DNA of 49,360 nucleotides, taken from NCBI RefSeq assembly GCF_003999975.1, contig NZ_RJAC01000039.1:1-49360 (forward strand), written 5' to 3'. Made by a program: the position numbers and the translations under genes. Under the pieces are notes generated by a model, which had not been told where the DNA came from, made no database searches, and saw nothing but the letters and a program-made list of their open reading frames with translations. This document shows, piece after piece, positions 25,881 through 33,552 of this stretch (position 1 is the first letter of the stretch; every line of letters starts with the position of its first letter). The DNA is from Actinoplanes solisilvae. GTDB lineage: Bacteria; Actinomycetota; Actinomycetes; Mycobacteriales; Micromonosporaceae.

Positions 25881-26421
25881 GCTACGCCCGAACACCGCAG
25901 GACATGACGGAAACCTCGACCACCTCTCCCGGTACGGGTTCGAGAGCCCGAAGGTCTCGACGATCCGGATGGCCGCCGCGAGCGACTTTGCCGATCCTGG
26001 TACGACCGGACTGAGCCCGGTCGGGACGCATCTGCTCAACCGGCTCCTCGGCAGGGTGGTCGGGGCATGCCACACCTCACCGGAAGTCGCCCGGCAGGCG
26101 ATGCTTGTCCGGCATCTGCTCGCCGGGCCCACGACGTTACTGCGCCCAGATCTCGTCTTGCGGATCCTTCTGGCCGTACGACGGCCGAAAAAGCGATCCG
26201 CCGACTCCGGGAACAGTCAAGCGGCGGCAGGCCGGTCACGATCAGAGCCCCCTGCCGGCTGAGCCGCGCCGGTGGCCACGTCAGTCTCTGCCGCTGGGCC
26301 GTCGGCCGGATCGTCGCCGCCGCTGTCGTGATCCTGAACATCGAACCCGGCCGGACAACCGACAACGATCCGGTACGTAACGTCATCGGCAGTTGCCCGG
26401 AAAGGCTCAGAAACTACCCGC
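25881..26421. other. No firm gene; weak open frame
   Basis: A plus-strand frame from about 25930 to 26190 encodes a helical-looking stretch (SPVGTHLLNRLLGRVVGACH and LLRPDLVLRILLAVRRPKK), but without a ribosome site or family match. I leave it unassigned. Nothing else in the interval is convincing. Confidence 0.35.
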
Positions 26422-26856
26422 TCAGGCATGTCGGCGTACAACCACGCCGTAGGACCCGCAACCGATCAGGTCGGCGTCGCCGATTCTGCCGTCTTCTGTG
26501 TGAAGGGCGGTGACGGCTCCGTCTTGCTCGTCGAAGGCCACATCGATGACCAGGCCGAGGTCGCTACCGGTATCGGTCAGGAGCCGCTTACCGACGAACT
26601 CATGCTTCGTGCCCAGAATTTCCGCGGTTCGGTCCACCGCTTCGCCGACGGCGTCGGGGGAGGCCACCATGACCGCATCAGCTCCGATGCCGGAGACGTC
26701 GGCCCAGCGCAGCGTGTCGCCGGACGGAGCACCTTTCACCCGCAGAGCGACGACGATCCCCTGCCGTGGGTCGATCACCACGCCGGCCACCCGGCCGACC
26801 GTCACCGCTGTCCCGGCCGCCATCACGCGTCGCCCGTCGATCTCGGTCAGGCGCAT
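26422..26856 (-). CDS. PRC-barrel domain protein
   Basis: The product has 144 residues with two PRC-barrel-like halves: residues about 3-70 (TEIDGRRVMAAGTAVTVGRVAGVVIDPRQG, then GDTLRWADVSGIGADAVMV) and about 85-142 (FVGKRLLTDTGSDLGLVIDVAFDE, then IGDADLIGCGSYGVVVRR). Its ATG overlaps the end of the upstream PRC gene by 10 bp, so translation is probably coupled. It is the third gene of an operon with a 47-residue membrane protein and a second PRC protein. The operon's upstream region has three GTCA half-sites. Confidence 0.8.
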   Translation of the reverse strand: MRLTEIDGRRVMAAGTAVTVGRVAGVVIDPRQGIVVALRVKGAPSGDTLRWADVSGIGADAVMVASPDAVGEAVDRTAEILGTKHEFVGKRLLTDTGSDLGLVIDVAFDEQDGAVTALHTEDGRIGDADLIGCGSYGVVVRRHA

Positions 26857-27425
26857 GATCGCTCTCCCTCAGGCACGGAACGCACCGACCGTACGGCAGC
26901 CGTGAATTCCGCCAGATCGTCCACGACCAGACCGGCCACGCTTTCGGGGACCACCAAAGCTTCGCCCGAGGCTGCTACCTTGCCGGGCAGCGGCAGCAGC
27001 ACGCTCCGCCCGGCTGGAGGTATCGCCTCACTCGTGACGAGTCGGTACCCGACCACATCGGCTGACGCCCCGATATCCAGAACCACATCGTCCACTGTGC
27101 CCAGCGCCGTCCCGCCTTCGGTGAGGACCGTGCCACCGATGAGATTGTGATCGCGCAGTTCCGTGCGTTCAGCCAGCTCGTCCCGATCGGTGAACACATC
27201 CTCGTCGCGGATCATGACCGCGTCCGGCCCCACGGCATGTACGCCCGCCCACGGCAGTGCCCGGCGTAGCGGGCCGGCCAGTAAACCTCGGCCGGCCAGG
27301 GTGAATCCGGTGACTCGTCCGTCGGCCACCGTGTATACGACATCCTTCACCTGGCCGATCTCGTCCCCGGCCAGGGTGACGACCGGCCTGCCCACCAATG
27401 CGGTGGCCTGCATCAGGGCGCTCAT
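26847..27425 (-). CDS. Two-unit PRC-barrel protein
   Basis: A 192-residue protein with two PRC-barrel units. The first covers about 5-80 (ALVGRPVVTLAGDEIGQVKDVVY, LPWAGVHAVGPDAVMI). The second covers about 95-165 (NLIGGTVLTEGGTALGTVDDVVLDIGA, DVVGYRLVTSEAIP). ATG 27425 has AGGGA eight bases upstream and overlaps the stop of the small membrane gene in an ATGA junction, so the start is firm. The longer open frame upstream is the shadow of that small gene. Function is unknown; the pairing of two PRC proteins suggests a heteromer. Confidence 0.82.
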   Translation of the reverse strand: MSALMQATALVGRPVVTLAGDEIGQVKDVVYTVADGRVTGFTLAGRGLLAGPLRRALPWAGVHAVGPDAVMIRDEDVFTDRDELAERTELRDHNLIGGTVLTEGGTALGTVDDVVLDIGASADVVGYRLVTSEAIPPAGRSVLLPLPGKVAASGEALVVPESVAGLVVDDLAEFTAAVRSVRSVPEGERSCA

Positions 27426-27565
27426 CTCGATCGTCCCTTCGGCTCGTTGCCGAGTTGGTGCACGACCACGCCACCGCGCCGCCGCAGTCGCTGGATGGCC
27501 GGTATCAGACCGGCCGCAAGAACCGCAATCGCCATTGTCACAAAGATCCACACCCACCAGTCCAT
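27422..27565 (-). CDS. 47-residue single-pass membrane protein
   Basis: A very small gene at the head of the PRC operon. ATG 27565 is preceded by GAGGAGG at a 6-bp gap, among the best ribosome sites in the window. The product has one hydrophobic helix (about 3-24, MDWWVWIFVTMAIAVLAAGL) and a basic tail (RLRRRGG, EPKGRSR). Its TGA overlaps the next start as ATGA. It may anchor the PRC proteins to the membrane, or belong to a family of short stress peptides; neither is shown by the sequence. Confidence 0.8.
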   Translation of the reverse strand: MDWWVWIFVTMAIAVLAAGLIPAIQRLRRRGGVVVHQLGNEPKGRSR

Positions 27566-27645
27566 GACATCCCTCCTCGAAATCCGTCAGCGTGCACCAC
27601 AACGCCTTCCCTCGACACCCAGCCACGAAACCGATAAAGCGCGGT

Positions 27646-27671
27646 GTCACGGAATTGTCAAGGAATCGTCA
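27646..27671 (+). promoter_or_regulatory. Triple GTCA repeat
   Basis: Three GTCA half-sites at 27646, 27657 and 27668, each 11 bp apart (spacers CGGAATT and AGGAATC), reading on the plus strand. The 47-residue gene's start is 81 bp away on the minus strand, so orientation is inverted relative to most sites, though the distance is typical. It might instead have served a lost plus-strand gene. Confidence 0.5.
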
Positions 27672-27725
27672 CCCGCTCGTAGAACAGTGAGCGAAGACAT
27701 TTTAACCGCGCGATTCTGATGCCGA

Positions 27726-27774
27726 CCGTGGGTGGATCAATGATTATTTTCTGCAATTGATCACCCGTGGGTGG
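27726..27774. repeat. AT-rich 29-bp element with inverted repeat, flanked by 10-bp direct repeats
   Basis: CCGTGGGTGG occurs at 27726-27735 and again at 27765-27774. The 29 bp between them is strikingly AT-rich for this DNA and begins ATCAAT and ends with ATTGATCAC, so the inner ends are inverted repeats. It looks like an excision footprint with a duplicated target, or an operator; the sequence alone cannot decide. Confidence 0.5.
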
Positions 27775-27933
27775 TGTATGTGATGCCGTGCGTGGTGACG
27801 TTCGCACCGTCAGACGGCCAACTGCCCCAAGGAGGCGAAACAGTAGCAAATTCTCCCATCGGACGCTGGCGCGCTGCTCGGCACAAAGCCGCGGTGGGCG
27901 CAGCCCACCCTACGCCGGTAGGCCGGCGCACGG

Positions 27934-28117
27934 CGCCGCAGATCTGGGAAGAGATGCCCCGGATGGCTCAGGAGCTCAAGACCGCCGGGAAGACCCACCA
28001 GATCTTGACCATGGGCGCCCAGCGCGGAAAACTCGATCGCACTCTTCAACACGGTGGTCGAGAGCGCTGGCGGCAGCATTCTCAGCGAGGACGCCCAACC
28101 ATTCTACGAGAATTGAC
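27934..28117 (+). pseudogene. Sugar ABC transporter solute-binding protein, fragments
   Basis: One frame reads PQIWEEMPRMAQELKTAGKT, the conserved region of extracellular sugar-binding lipoproteins. After a frame change near 28020 another reads NSIALFNTVVESAGGSILSEDAQPFYE and stops at 28117. Normally these blocks are separated and followed by further domains; the rest of the binding protein is missing. It is directly followed by a MalG-type permease fragment, so this is the collapsed remains of a carbohydrate importer operon. Confidence 0.65.
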
Positions 28118-28395
28118 CTTCGACAACTACCGAACGATATTTGCTACCGATAAATTCGTACGAGCACTCATCAACTCGATCGATATCGCGTTGATCGCCA
28201 CGTTCGTTGCGGCCATCGACGGCATGCTCGCCGCGTACGCGATCTCCCAGCTGAATTTCCCCGGCAAACGGGCCTTGGTCGGAGTGTCGTTGCTGATTGC
28301 GACGTTCCCGCAGGTTCCCCATTTCGCCGCTGGTCGACATGGACGGCGCCACCCCAGGGCGAGGCGTTCCGCATAGTGATCGCCCCGCGGGTTAG
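28111..28395 (+). pseudogene. MalG-type sugar ABC permease, fragment
   Basis: The frame encodes ELTFDNYRTIFATDKFVRAL and then ALIATFVAAIDGMLAAYAIS and FPGKRALVGVSLLIATFPQV, the N-terminal membrane half of carbohydrate permeases. It then jumps, with frame changes, to VDMDGATPG and EAFRIVIAP, part of the EAA loop that contacts the ATPase. The intervening helices and everything after the loop are lost. No start codon precedes it; it overlaps the end of the binding-protein remnant. Confidence 0.7.
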
Positions 28396-28481
28396 GAGCG
28401 TCAGAGTCGACGGGCTCGGACAGCCGGCTCGCAATCGCGGGTCCGCGAGATCTGCGACCGCTACGACGTCCTGGCCAGAGA

Positions 28482-28762
28482 GCCGCGAGTTCGAACAGCT
28501 CGGCGATGTTCTCGCCGAAGTGCTCGAAGGCGGTCCGCTGCCGTGGGCCGAAGGTGGCCACCGTGATCCCCGCCGAGAACGCGGCCAGGACCAGGTTCGC
28601 GTGCGTGACCTGTGCGACCGCGAGCACGAGCAGCCCGATCGCCAAGCCGTTGAGCGGCTCGTAGGCCAACGACGCGGAGAAGAAGCGACTCCGCTCGAGC
28701 AAGATCGCGACGACGGGTTCAACGCGCCCACGACGACGCCGAGCGGCGCCTCCGGCCCGAGT
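28482..28762 (-). pseudogene. Fragment of a second NhaP-type antiporter
   Basis: About 280 bp is nearly the same, base for base, as 6096-6381 in the NhaP gene at 5705-6922, encoding residues about 181-276 (LERSRFFSASLAYEPLNGLAIG and onward). Mismatches are scattered. The fragment lacks both ends, has a frame change near 28715, and ends directly against the stop of the MerR gene. It probably derives from an ancient duplication or from a related gene lost to deletion. Confidence 0.85.
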
Positions 28763-29179
28763 TCAGTGGTTGTGCTGGTCCATCTGTTCCTGAATCTGGT
28801 GGGCGATAACCTCGGCCATGTCGATTTGCTCACGCAGCGCCTGGACGCGGGTCTGGGCGGCGGCATGGAACACGGCGAGCTGGTCGACCAGATGGATTCT
28901 GTCGTCGCCGTCGGCCACGGCCACGCCGTCGAGGGTTTGCAGTAGGTGGCGCATCTCCTCGAGGGTGAAGCCGAGCGGCTTCATACGTTTGATGACGCGG
29001 AGCCGGTCGAGGTCGGGTTCGGTGTAGAGCCGGAATCCGCCCTCGCTGCGGGCCGACGGGATGACCAGGCCGGTCTCCTCGTAGTGGCGGATGGTGCGGA
29101 TGCTCAGTCCCACCCGTTCGGCGGCCTCGCCGATCTGCATGTGCCCCGCGGTCGTCGCGTCAGTGTGCCCGGTGTCCAT
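28763..29179 (-). CDS. MerR-family regulator
   Basis: A 138-residue protein with the MerR winged-helix at about 14-80: MQIGEAAERVGLSIRTIRHYEETGLV, then FRLYTEPDLDRLRVIKRMKPLGFTLEEM. A long dimerisation helix follows (about 95-135). There is no Cys cluster for metal binding at the C-terminus, so the effector is unlikely to be a thiophilic metal; the end has His residues (DQHNH). ATG 29179 overlaps the stop of the upstream SulP gene (TGATG), so the two are translationally coupled. Regulation of the transporter is plausible. Confidence 0.88.
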   Translation of the reverse strand: MDTGHTDATTAGHMQIGEAAERVGLSIRTIRHYEETGLVIPSARSEGGFRLYTEPDLDRLRVIKRMKPLGFTLEEMRHLLQTLDGVAVADGDDRIHLVDQLAVFHAAAQTRVQALREQIDMAEVIAHQIQEQMDQHNH

Positions 29180-30143
29180 CAGTGCGCCGCCCCCAACTCG
29201 CCGGACAGGTTCTCGTGGAACCTGGTGCTGGCCTCGTTCAGTCCGATGATCTGCGCGTGCTTGCCGCGGGCTTCGTACTTGGTGGTGATCGCATCGAGGG
29301 CGGCGACCGAGGAGGCGTCCCACACATGGGCCGCGCTCATGTCGATGACGATGCGGTCGGGGTCGCCGGCGTAGTCGAACTGGTAGACCAGGTCGTTGCT
29401 GGAGGCGAAGAACAACTCACCGTGCACCCGGTAGATGCGGGTGCCGCCCTCGAGGTCCAGGACGCTGGTGACGGTGGCGAAGTGCGCCACCCGCCGGGCG
29501 AAGACGACCGTCGCGGTGATGACGCCGAGGACGACGCCGATGGCCAGGTTGTGGGTGGCCAAGGTACCGGCGACGGTGACAACCATGACGATGATCTCCC
29601 CGGCGGGCATCCGTTTGAGGGTGGCCGGGGTGATGCTGTGCCAGTCGAACGTCCCGACCGACACGATGATCATCACGGCGACCAGGGCAGCCATCGGGAT
29701 CAGCGCGACCACGTCGCCGAGCGCTACGACGAGGACGAGCAGGAATACCCCGGCGAGGAACGTGGACAGCCGGGTGCGGGCGCGACCGCCAGGATCACCT
29801 GGAACAGCCCGCCCACGATCACTGCGGCGACCAGGTAGCCGAGCCCGTGCTCCTTCACGAGCGGGGCCACGACCAGGGCGATCGCGCCGGTGGCGGCGGA
29901 GATCATCGCCGGGCGGCCGCCGGTGAAGGCGATCGTGACGGCCATCGTGAACGACGCGAACAGGCCGACCTTCGGGTCCACCCCGGCGAGAATCGAGAAC
30001 GAGATCGCCTCGGGGATCAGTGCCAGTGCCACGACCAGACCGGCCAAGACTTCGGTGCGCAGCACCTTCGGCGACGACAGCCATGCGGGACGGCTCATGC
30101 GCGACGGGCGGACCGCCGACAGCAGCGACGACATGGAACTCAT
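29179..30143 (-). pseudogene. SulP-family anion transporter, internal deletion
   Basis: The N-terminal part (30143 to about 29785) matches SulP transporters: LRTEVLAGLVVALALIPEAISFS and ISAATGAIALVVAPLVKEHG. The C-terminal part has the last helices (TRLSTFLAGVFLLVLVVAL, AALVAVMIIVSVGTFDW) and a STAS domain (IYRVHGELFFASSNDLVYQFD, VIDMSAAHVWDASSVAALD). The middle, roughly 150 residues covering several helices, is missing, and the frame changes at the join near 29785. The original gene was probably about 480-500 residues. ATG 30143 has a weak ribosome site. It is unlikely to transport. Confidence 0.8.
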
Positions 30144-30419
30144 TTCGGCTCGATGCGTGCGGCGCTGAGCCGCACACGGCGCAACCCGCGATGGTTGAGC
30201 TGCTGGGACTGTTACGGACGCCGGAGCCTTATGCGACGGCTGTGGCCGGCGGTGGGCGTCATCGCCCACAACGTTGACGGCCGGCGAGCGGCGCCGGTGG
30301 CGCGTCTCGACGACAATCAGAACCCTACTCTCCGGTGAGGGGAGGGTTGTTCAGCCGCGAGCGTGGCGATGATCACCATAACCGTCGGTGAACAGCAGTC
30401 GCGTCGCGCTGCCCATGCC

Positions 30420-30639
30420 AGCCCCGGGCCTCAAGCAACCGCGCGGCGTTCGCACTGGGCTGCAATGCGCGGGTGCGTGGCCGTCGGCTTGAGGTGCTCG
30501 TGCAGGACCAGGTGCTCATTCCGCTCGAGGACGTGGAGTCGGAGCGGGTGCGCATGGCTGCCGGTGCCGTCACGACAGTGCCCGCCGACCGCTTGATGTC
30601 GTCGCCCGCGCTGCTCGTGACATCGCCGACGGTGGCCTG
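30420..30639 (+). pseudogene. BON-domain remnant
   Basis: The frame lacks a start codon but encodes a stretch nearly matching the BON protein at 14095-14397: CNARVRGRRLEVLVQDQVLI, then VESERVRMAAGAV, ending with TGA at 30637. The conserved Gly of the domain's turn is Glu here (LEDV against LGEV). The C-terminal strand of the fold is lost. It is isolated on the plus strand, with an orphan GTCA repeat just downstream. Confidence 0.7.
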
Positions 30640-30699
30640 ACACACCCTCCCCGTCTTGCCACAGTGGAAGCTGGAGGTGGCAGATGTGGCGCGGTGCAG

Positions 30700-30714
30700 T
30701 GACGGTTCGATGAC
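30700..30714 (-). promoter_or_regulatory. GTCA-N7-GTCA direct repeat, no gene attached
   Basis: Minus strand GTCATCGAACCGTCA, both half-sites perfect. By the usual distance a minus-strand gene should start near 30620, but only the plus-strand BON remnant is there. It may be a leftover of a deleted gene. Confidence 0.5.
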
Positions 30715-30738
30715 AACGGTTGCTGGCCCCGTCCTCTC

Positions 30739-31308
30739 TCACAGGTAGATCGTGATCGCCGCAAGAAGCGTGGCCACGGCCAGGTCGGCAGGCCAGGAGA
30801 GCATCACTGCCCGGACGAACCGGTTATAGCGGGTCCATCGATCGCGCAGGAGGTAGCCGGCGGTGAGGGCCTTCAGCAGATGCCCACAGCTGAGATAGAA
30901 CACTACGAAGACCAGTAAGAACAACGCGTCGATCGAGTCGAGAAAAGCCTGCTTCGGTGGTCCGCCCGTGAGCACGTCGATGATGATCGACAAGGGCACC
31001 GCCGCCGTGAGCAGCACGGCCAATACGGTGCCCCACATCATCGACCAGCTGAGATGCCGGATCACGAGGGCGTCGCCGTCGGCGGGACGGTCGGTGAGGT
31101 CAGAGACTAGTTGTCCGCGGCGTTGTTCGGGTGTGCGTCCTTCGACGTCCAGAATTCGGCAGACCGCGGTCAGCAGTAACCGTACCGGCCGCCGAAAGAG
31201 CCCCCGCGCCCACAGCGGCGGGCCGAGTGCAACTCTTCTACGCACGGTCACTCTCCCGCCCAGCCGACCATCGGTAAGCACGGTGCTTCCTCGCCGCAGC
31301 AACGTCAT
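30739..31308 (-). CDS. Predicted membrane protein, unknown function
   Basis: Starting at ATG 31308 the product has 189 residues. The N-terminal ~60 are basic (RRGSTVLTDGR, RRRVALGPPLWARG). Two or three hydrophobic helices follow (about 95-120, MWGTVLAVLLTAAVPLSIIIDVL; 130-150, LFLLVFVVFYLSCGHLL; and the last 20 residues). I do not recognise the family. An upstream ATG at 31335 is also possible. Third-position GC supports coding. There is no GTCA site immediately upstream. Confidence 0.6.
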   Translation of the reverse strand: MTLLRRGSTVLTDGRLGGRVTVRRRVALGPPLWARGLFRRPVRLLLTAVCRILDVEGRTPEQRRGQLVSDLTDRPADGDALVIRHLSWSMMWGTVLAVLLTAAVPLSIIIDVLTGGPPKQAFLDSIDALFLLVFVVFYLSCGHLLKALTAGYLLRDRWTRYNRFVRAVMLSWPADLAVATLLAAITIYL

Positions 31309-31397
31309 TGTGACCTCGTGACGGTCGCACGTCATCTCCCGTGAACCCTGAACTGATCGACGTCGACTACCTGCGGGATCGCTACGCGCACACCCGC

Positions 31398-31441
31398 CGG
31401 CGAACCCGCTCCTAACTCCGGCGGCGAACACGCTCCTAACT
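31398..31441 (+). repeat. Imperfect 24-bp-period tandem duplication
   Basis: CGGCGAACCCGCTCCTAACT (31398-31417) recurs at 31422-31441 with one mismatch. The second copy overlaps the stop of the permease remnant. Confidence 0.7.
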
Positions 31442-31568
31442 GATGTCACGGCGCCGAAAGCCGGCGTAACCCGTTGCGACCAGTAGAGCCGCCAGCACGG
31501 CGAGAGTCACCAGCGGCGTCCGGGCGAGCTCGTCGAGCGGCACGCGGGGCGTGTGGCCGAACGGGGCG
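31436..31568 (-). pseudogene. ABC exporter permease, C-terminal tail only
   Basis: About 42 codons read PFGHTPRVPLDELARTPLVT and end GYAGFRRRDIS. This matches the last segment of the exporter permeases at 4097-5660 (PFAHTPQVPLETL, GLRRRDVGY) and 35898-37559. Upstream sequence is unrelated. At least one further exporter system was therefore once present and has been almost wholly lost. Confidence 0.75.
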
Positions 31569-31917
31569 GCTGACCGCTCCGTCGGCCGGGTAAGTCGCCG
31601 ACATCTCGGAGGGACCCGGATCATCGATTTGTGAGCCAGAGGGGGAGCTGGGCTCATGTGACGACAACAGTCATCGCCCACGGATCGCGAAATGCTCCGG
31701 TTCTCCCGTGGAGACCTCGACAACCTTGGCCACGACTCCTGGACGGACGCTTGCCGACCGGTGTCCGGAGGCCGTCTGATGTCGTTTATCGCGCCGTCCT
31801 GTCGCTGTGCTGTCGCCGCTCGCAGACGCGTCCCGGGTTGTCACAGAACTGTGGGCGTACCGCAGGCGGGTGCGCTGAGGAAACGAGCCATGCTCAACAT
31901 CGGCGGAAGGAGATCTG
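31569..31917. other. Gene-free stretch with weak regulatory-looking sequences
   Basis: No gene seen. An inverted TGAC-N7-GTCA pair lies at 31659-31673. A partial GTCA-type site (GTCACAGAACTGTGG, 31840-31854) lies 64 bp before the gene at 31918; its spacer fits the consensus, but the second half-site does not. Confidence 0.35.
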
Positions 31918-32154
31918 ATGCGTGTTTCTTCGACGCAGCTGGTGATTTTGGGTCTGACGATCAGTGCGACGGGACTGGTATTGCCATCAGCAATGCTCGT
32001 CGTTCTCGGTGCCGCGATACTGACCGCGTCGGTCATCACCGCCGCGTCAGCCGCAGTCGGCTCGATCTCGTCGTGGAGACGGCACCATCAACCACTTCCC
32101 CTTCGGGACGGGTCAGGAATCGCCGGGCCGCGGCGAGACGTCCCAGATCGATGA
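31918..32154 (+). CDS. Small two-helix membrane protein, possibly frameshifted
   Basis: ATG 31918 has GGAAGGAG at a 5-bp gap, so a gene does start here. The first ~50 residues contain two hydrophobic helices (TQLVILGLTISATGLVL and MLVVLGAAILTASVITAASA). The present frame then ends in a basic, unlikely tail. A frame one base away continues with better codon use (GDGTINHFPFGTGQESPGRG, then IDDPVYRLVGADSR) as far as about 32222. A lost G near 32075 may therefore have truncated a longer protein. I do not recognise the family. Confidence 0.5.
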   Translation: MRVSSTQLVILGLTISATGLVLPSAMLVVLGAAILTASVITAASAAVGSISSWRRHHQPLPLRDGSGIAGPRRDVPDR

Positions 32155-32225
32155 CCCAGTCTATCGCCTCGTCGGCGCTGATAGCCGGTCCACCGACGGG
32201 CTACAACACGGCCTTGGAACGTTGA

Positions 32226-32335
32226 TCACGCCGTCGAACGGCCCACCCGGAAGCCAACGCCACCGGGCCTGGCGACCGCCTTGAAGAAGTTGGTCGGCTC
32301 GATCCGACCGCCCACGGCGGCCGGTAGGCATCGTT
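32226..32335 (-). pseudogene. C-terminal scrap of an unidentified protein
   Basis: A short minus-strand frame, GGRIEPTNFFKAVARPGGVG to a TGA at 32226, has strongly coding-like codon use but no start and no recognisable partner. It reads as the tail of a deleted gene. Family unknown. Confidence 0.3.
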
Positions 32336-32450
32336 GATTCGACCAGTTGTGCGGTGTGGCGGCCCGTTCGAGGGCCGTGCCGTCGTTTCGTCCCGCGGCG
32401 GCTGAACGCCGTCTACGGTGGTGGGGTTGTCCGTGGCACAGGAGGCGAGC

Positions 32451-32850
32451 ATGGCGACAGGCACCCAGGACGACCCGTGGGTGTTTCGGACGTCGCCGAC
32501 TCGTCGGAATACACAATGTACCGTGACGAGGACGCCGCCCGCCCACGCTCGTGTGCCAGGTCGGCTCGACCAAGCTGACATACCGACTGCGCGCGATCGA
32601 CGATCTGATTACGTGGCTACGACAATAGAGCGACTGGGTTCCGCTGGGCGCCGCCGACGAGAACAAGGTGGCGGCGGACGGCACGGTGGAGGCGTGGGGC
32701 CGTTCGCCGGACAACCCGGTCGGCGGCTGGTACGGCCTGCGCAACGGCTACCTGGGCCGGTCCGGTATGTACCTGCCTCCGCTGCTGGAGGAACTCGGCC
32801 TGGCCGAAGTGACTCACGACGCTCGTAACAACCGCATGCGGGCCCGCTGA
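32451..32850 (+). pseudogene. Uncharacterised actinobacterial protein (DUF6855-like), three disruptions
   Basis: ATG 32451 follows GGAGG at a 5-bp gap. The reading order is MATGTQDDPWVFRTSP, then a shift near 32498 to DSSEYTMYRDEDAARP, then a shift near 32540 to TLVCQVGSTKLTYRLRAIDD. An in-frame TAG follows at LRQ*SDWVPLGAADEN, and finally TVEAWGRSPDNPVGGWYGLR to NNRMRAR. Each shift is mended by adding one G or C, and the TAG probably replaced a CAG (Gln). The repaired protein would be about 134 residues. I recall the family as a short actinobacterial DUF, but the number is unverified. The nonsense codon argues for true decay. Confidence 0.75.
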
Positions 32851-33039
32851 CGGTCCACGGCACGATCCATCGGCTCGGCTTCGCCAGCTTGGTCGTTTGG
32901 TTAATACGGGGACTGTCACGCTTCCGTCGCAGGGCCCACCGACCGCGGACCCCGAGATCCTCAACCCCACCGGCGCGGCCGGACGCCGGGCATCGAAGCG
33001 CCCCGCCATCCTCGGGACCGTTCGCACAGGCGCACCGGC

Positions 33040-33456
33040 TCAGGTGAAGAATCGTTCGGTGCGCGTGGGGGAATCCGGCCTTCGGGGAGACGTCGCCCCG
33101 TAGTACTCGTACAACCCTGCCATCTGCTGGTCGCCGTCGATCAGCTCAGGATCATAGGTGGGAGCGCCGGCGACCTGCACCCGCGATCGGTCGACGGCGA
33201 CCAGGTCCTCGGTCACGTCGGCCACGAACTCCGCCGGGATGTACAAGGGCGTGCCCCCGATGCCGAAAAGCCCGCCGTCCTTCACCCGGATCATCCGCAC
33301 CCTGCCCTGCTCCGGCTCGATCAGTAGATCGTCGATCTCACCGATCTCGTCGCCGTCACGGTCGACGAGCTTACGTCCGCGAATGTCCTGGCCAGGGTCG
33401 GCGAGCCGGTGGCTGCTGTCGCTCAATCGCACCATGCTTGCGGCTGCCTCGTCCAT
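33040..33456 (-). CDS. PRC-barrel domain protein
   Basis: A 138-residue protein containing one clear PRC barrel (about 22-95): DIRGRKLVDRDGDEIGEIDDLLIEPEQGRVRMI, then GGTPLYIPAEFVADVTEDLVAVD. ATG 33456 has AGGAGG at a 6-bp gap and is preferred over the codon three residues upstream. The last ~40 residues include a Tyr-rich stretch (LYEYYG). A degenerate GTCA-type repeat lies 97 bp upstream. It is the PRC protein here most like classical family members. Confidence 0.85.
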   Translation of the reverse strand: MDEAAASMVRLSDSSHRLADPGQDIRGRKLVDRDGDEIGEIDDLLIEPEQGRVRMIRVKDGGLFGIGGTPLYIPAEFVADVTEDLVAVDRSRVQVAGAPTYDPELIDGDQQMAGLYEYYGATSPRRPDSPTRTERFFT

Positions 33457-33552
33457 CACGCACCTCCTGCTCGGCCGGCGACCGCGATCACCGGCGACAT
33501 GACTGCCCCACCCACGTTAAGAAACGCGTACAGCAGCTACCCGACGACTGTT

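Noticed and set aside
31341..31415. A 24-codon plus-strand frame (VNPELIDVDYLRDRY...)
   Set aside because: It looks like a C-terminal scrap but is too short to assign and has no ribosome site.
31659..31673. TGAC-N7-GTCA inverted pair as another regulon site
   Set aside because: Half-sites face each other rather than forming a direct repeat, and no start codon lies at the usual distance.
32915..32929. GTCACGCTTCCGTCG as another GTCA site
   Set aside because: One half-site is imperfect, the spacer does not fit, and no gene follows in that direction.
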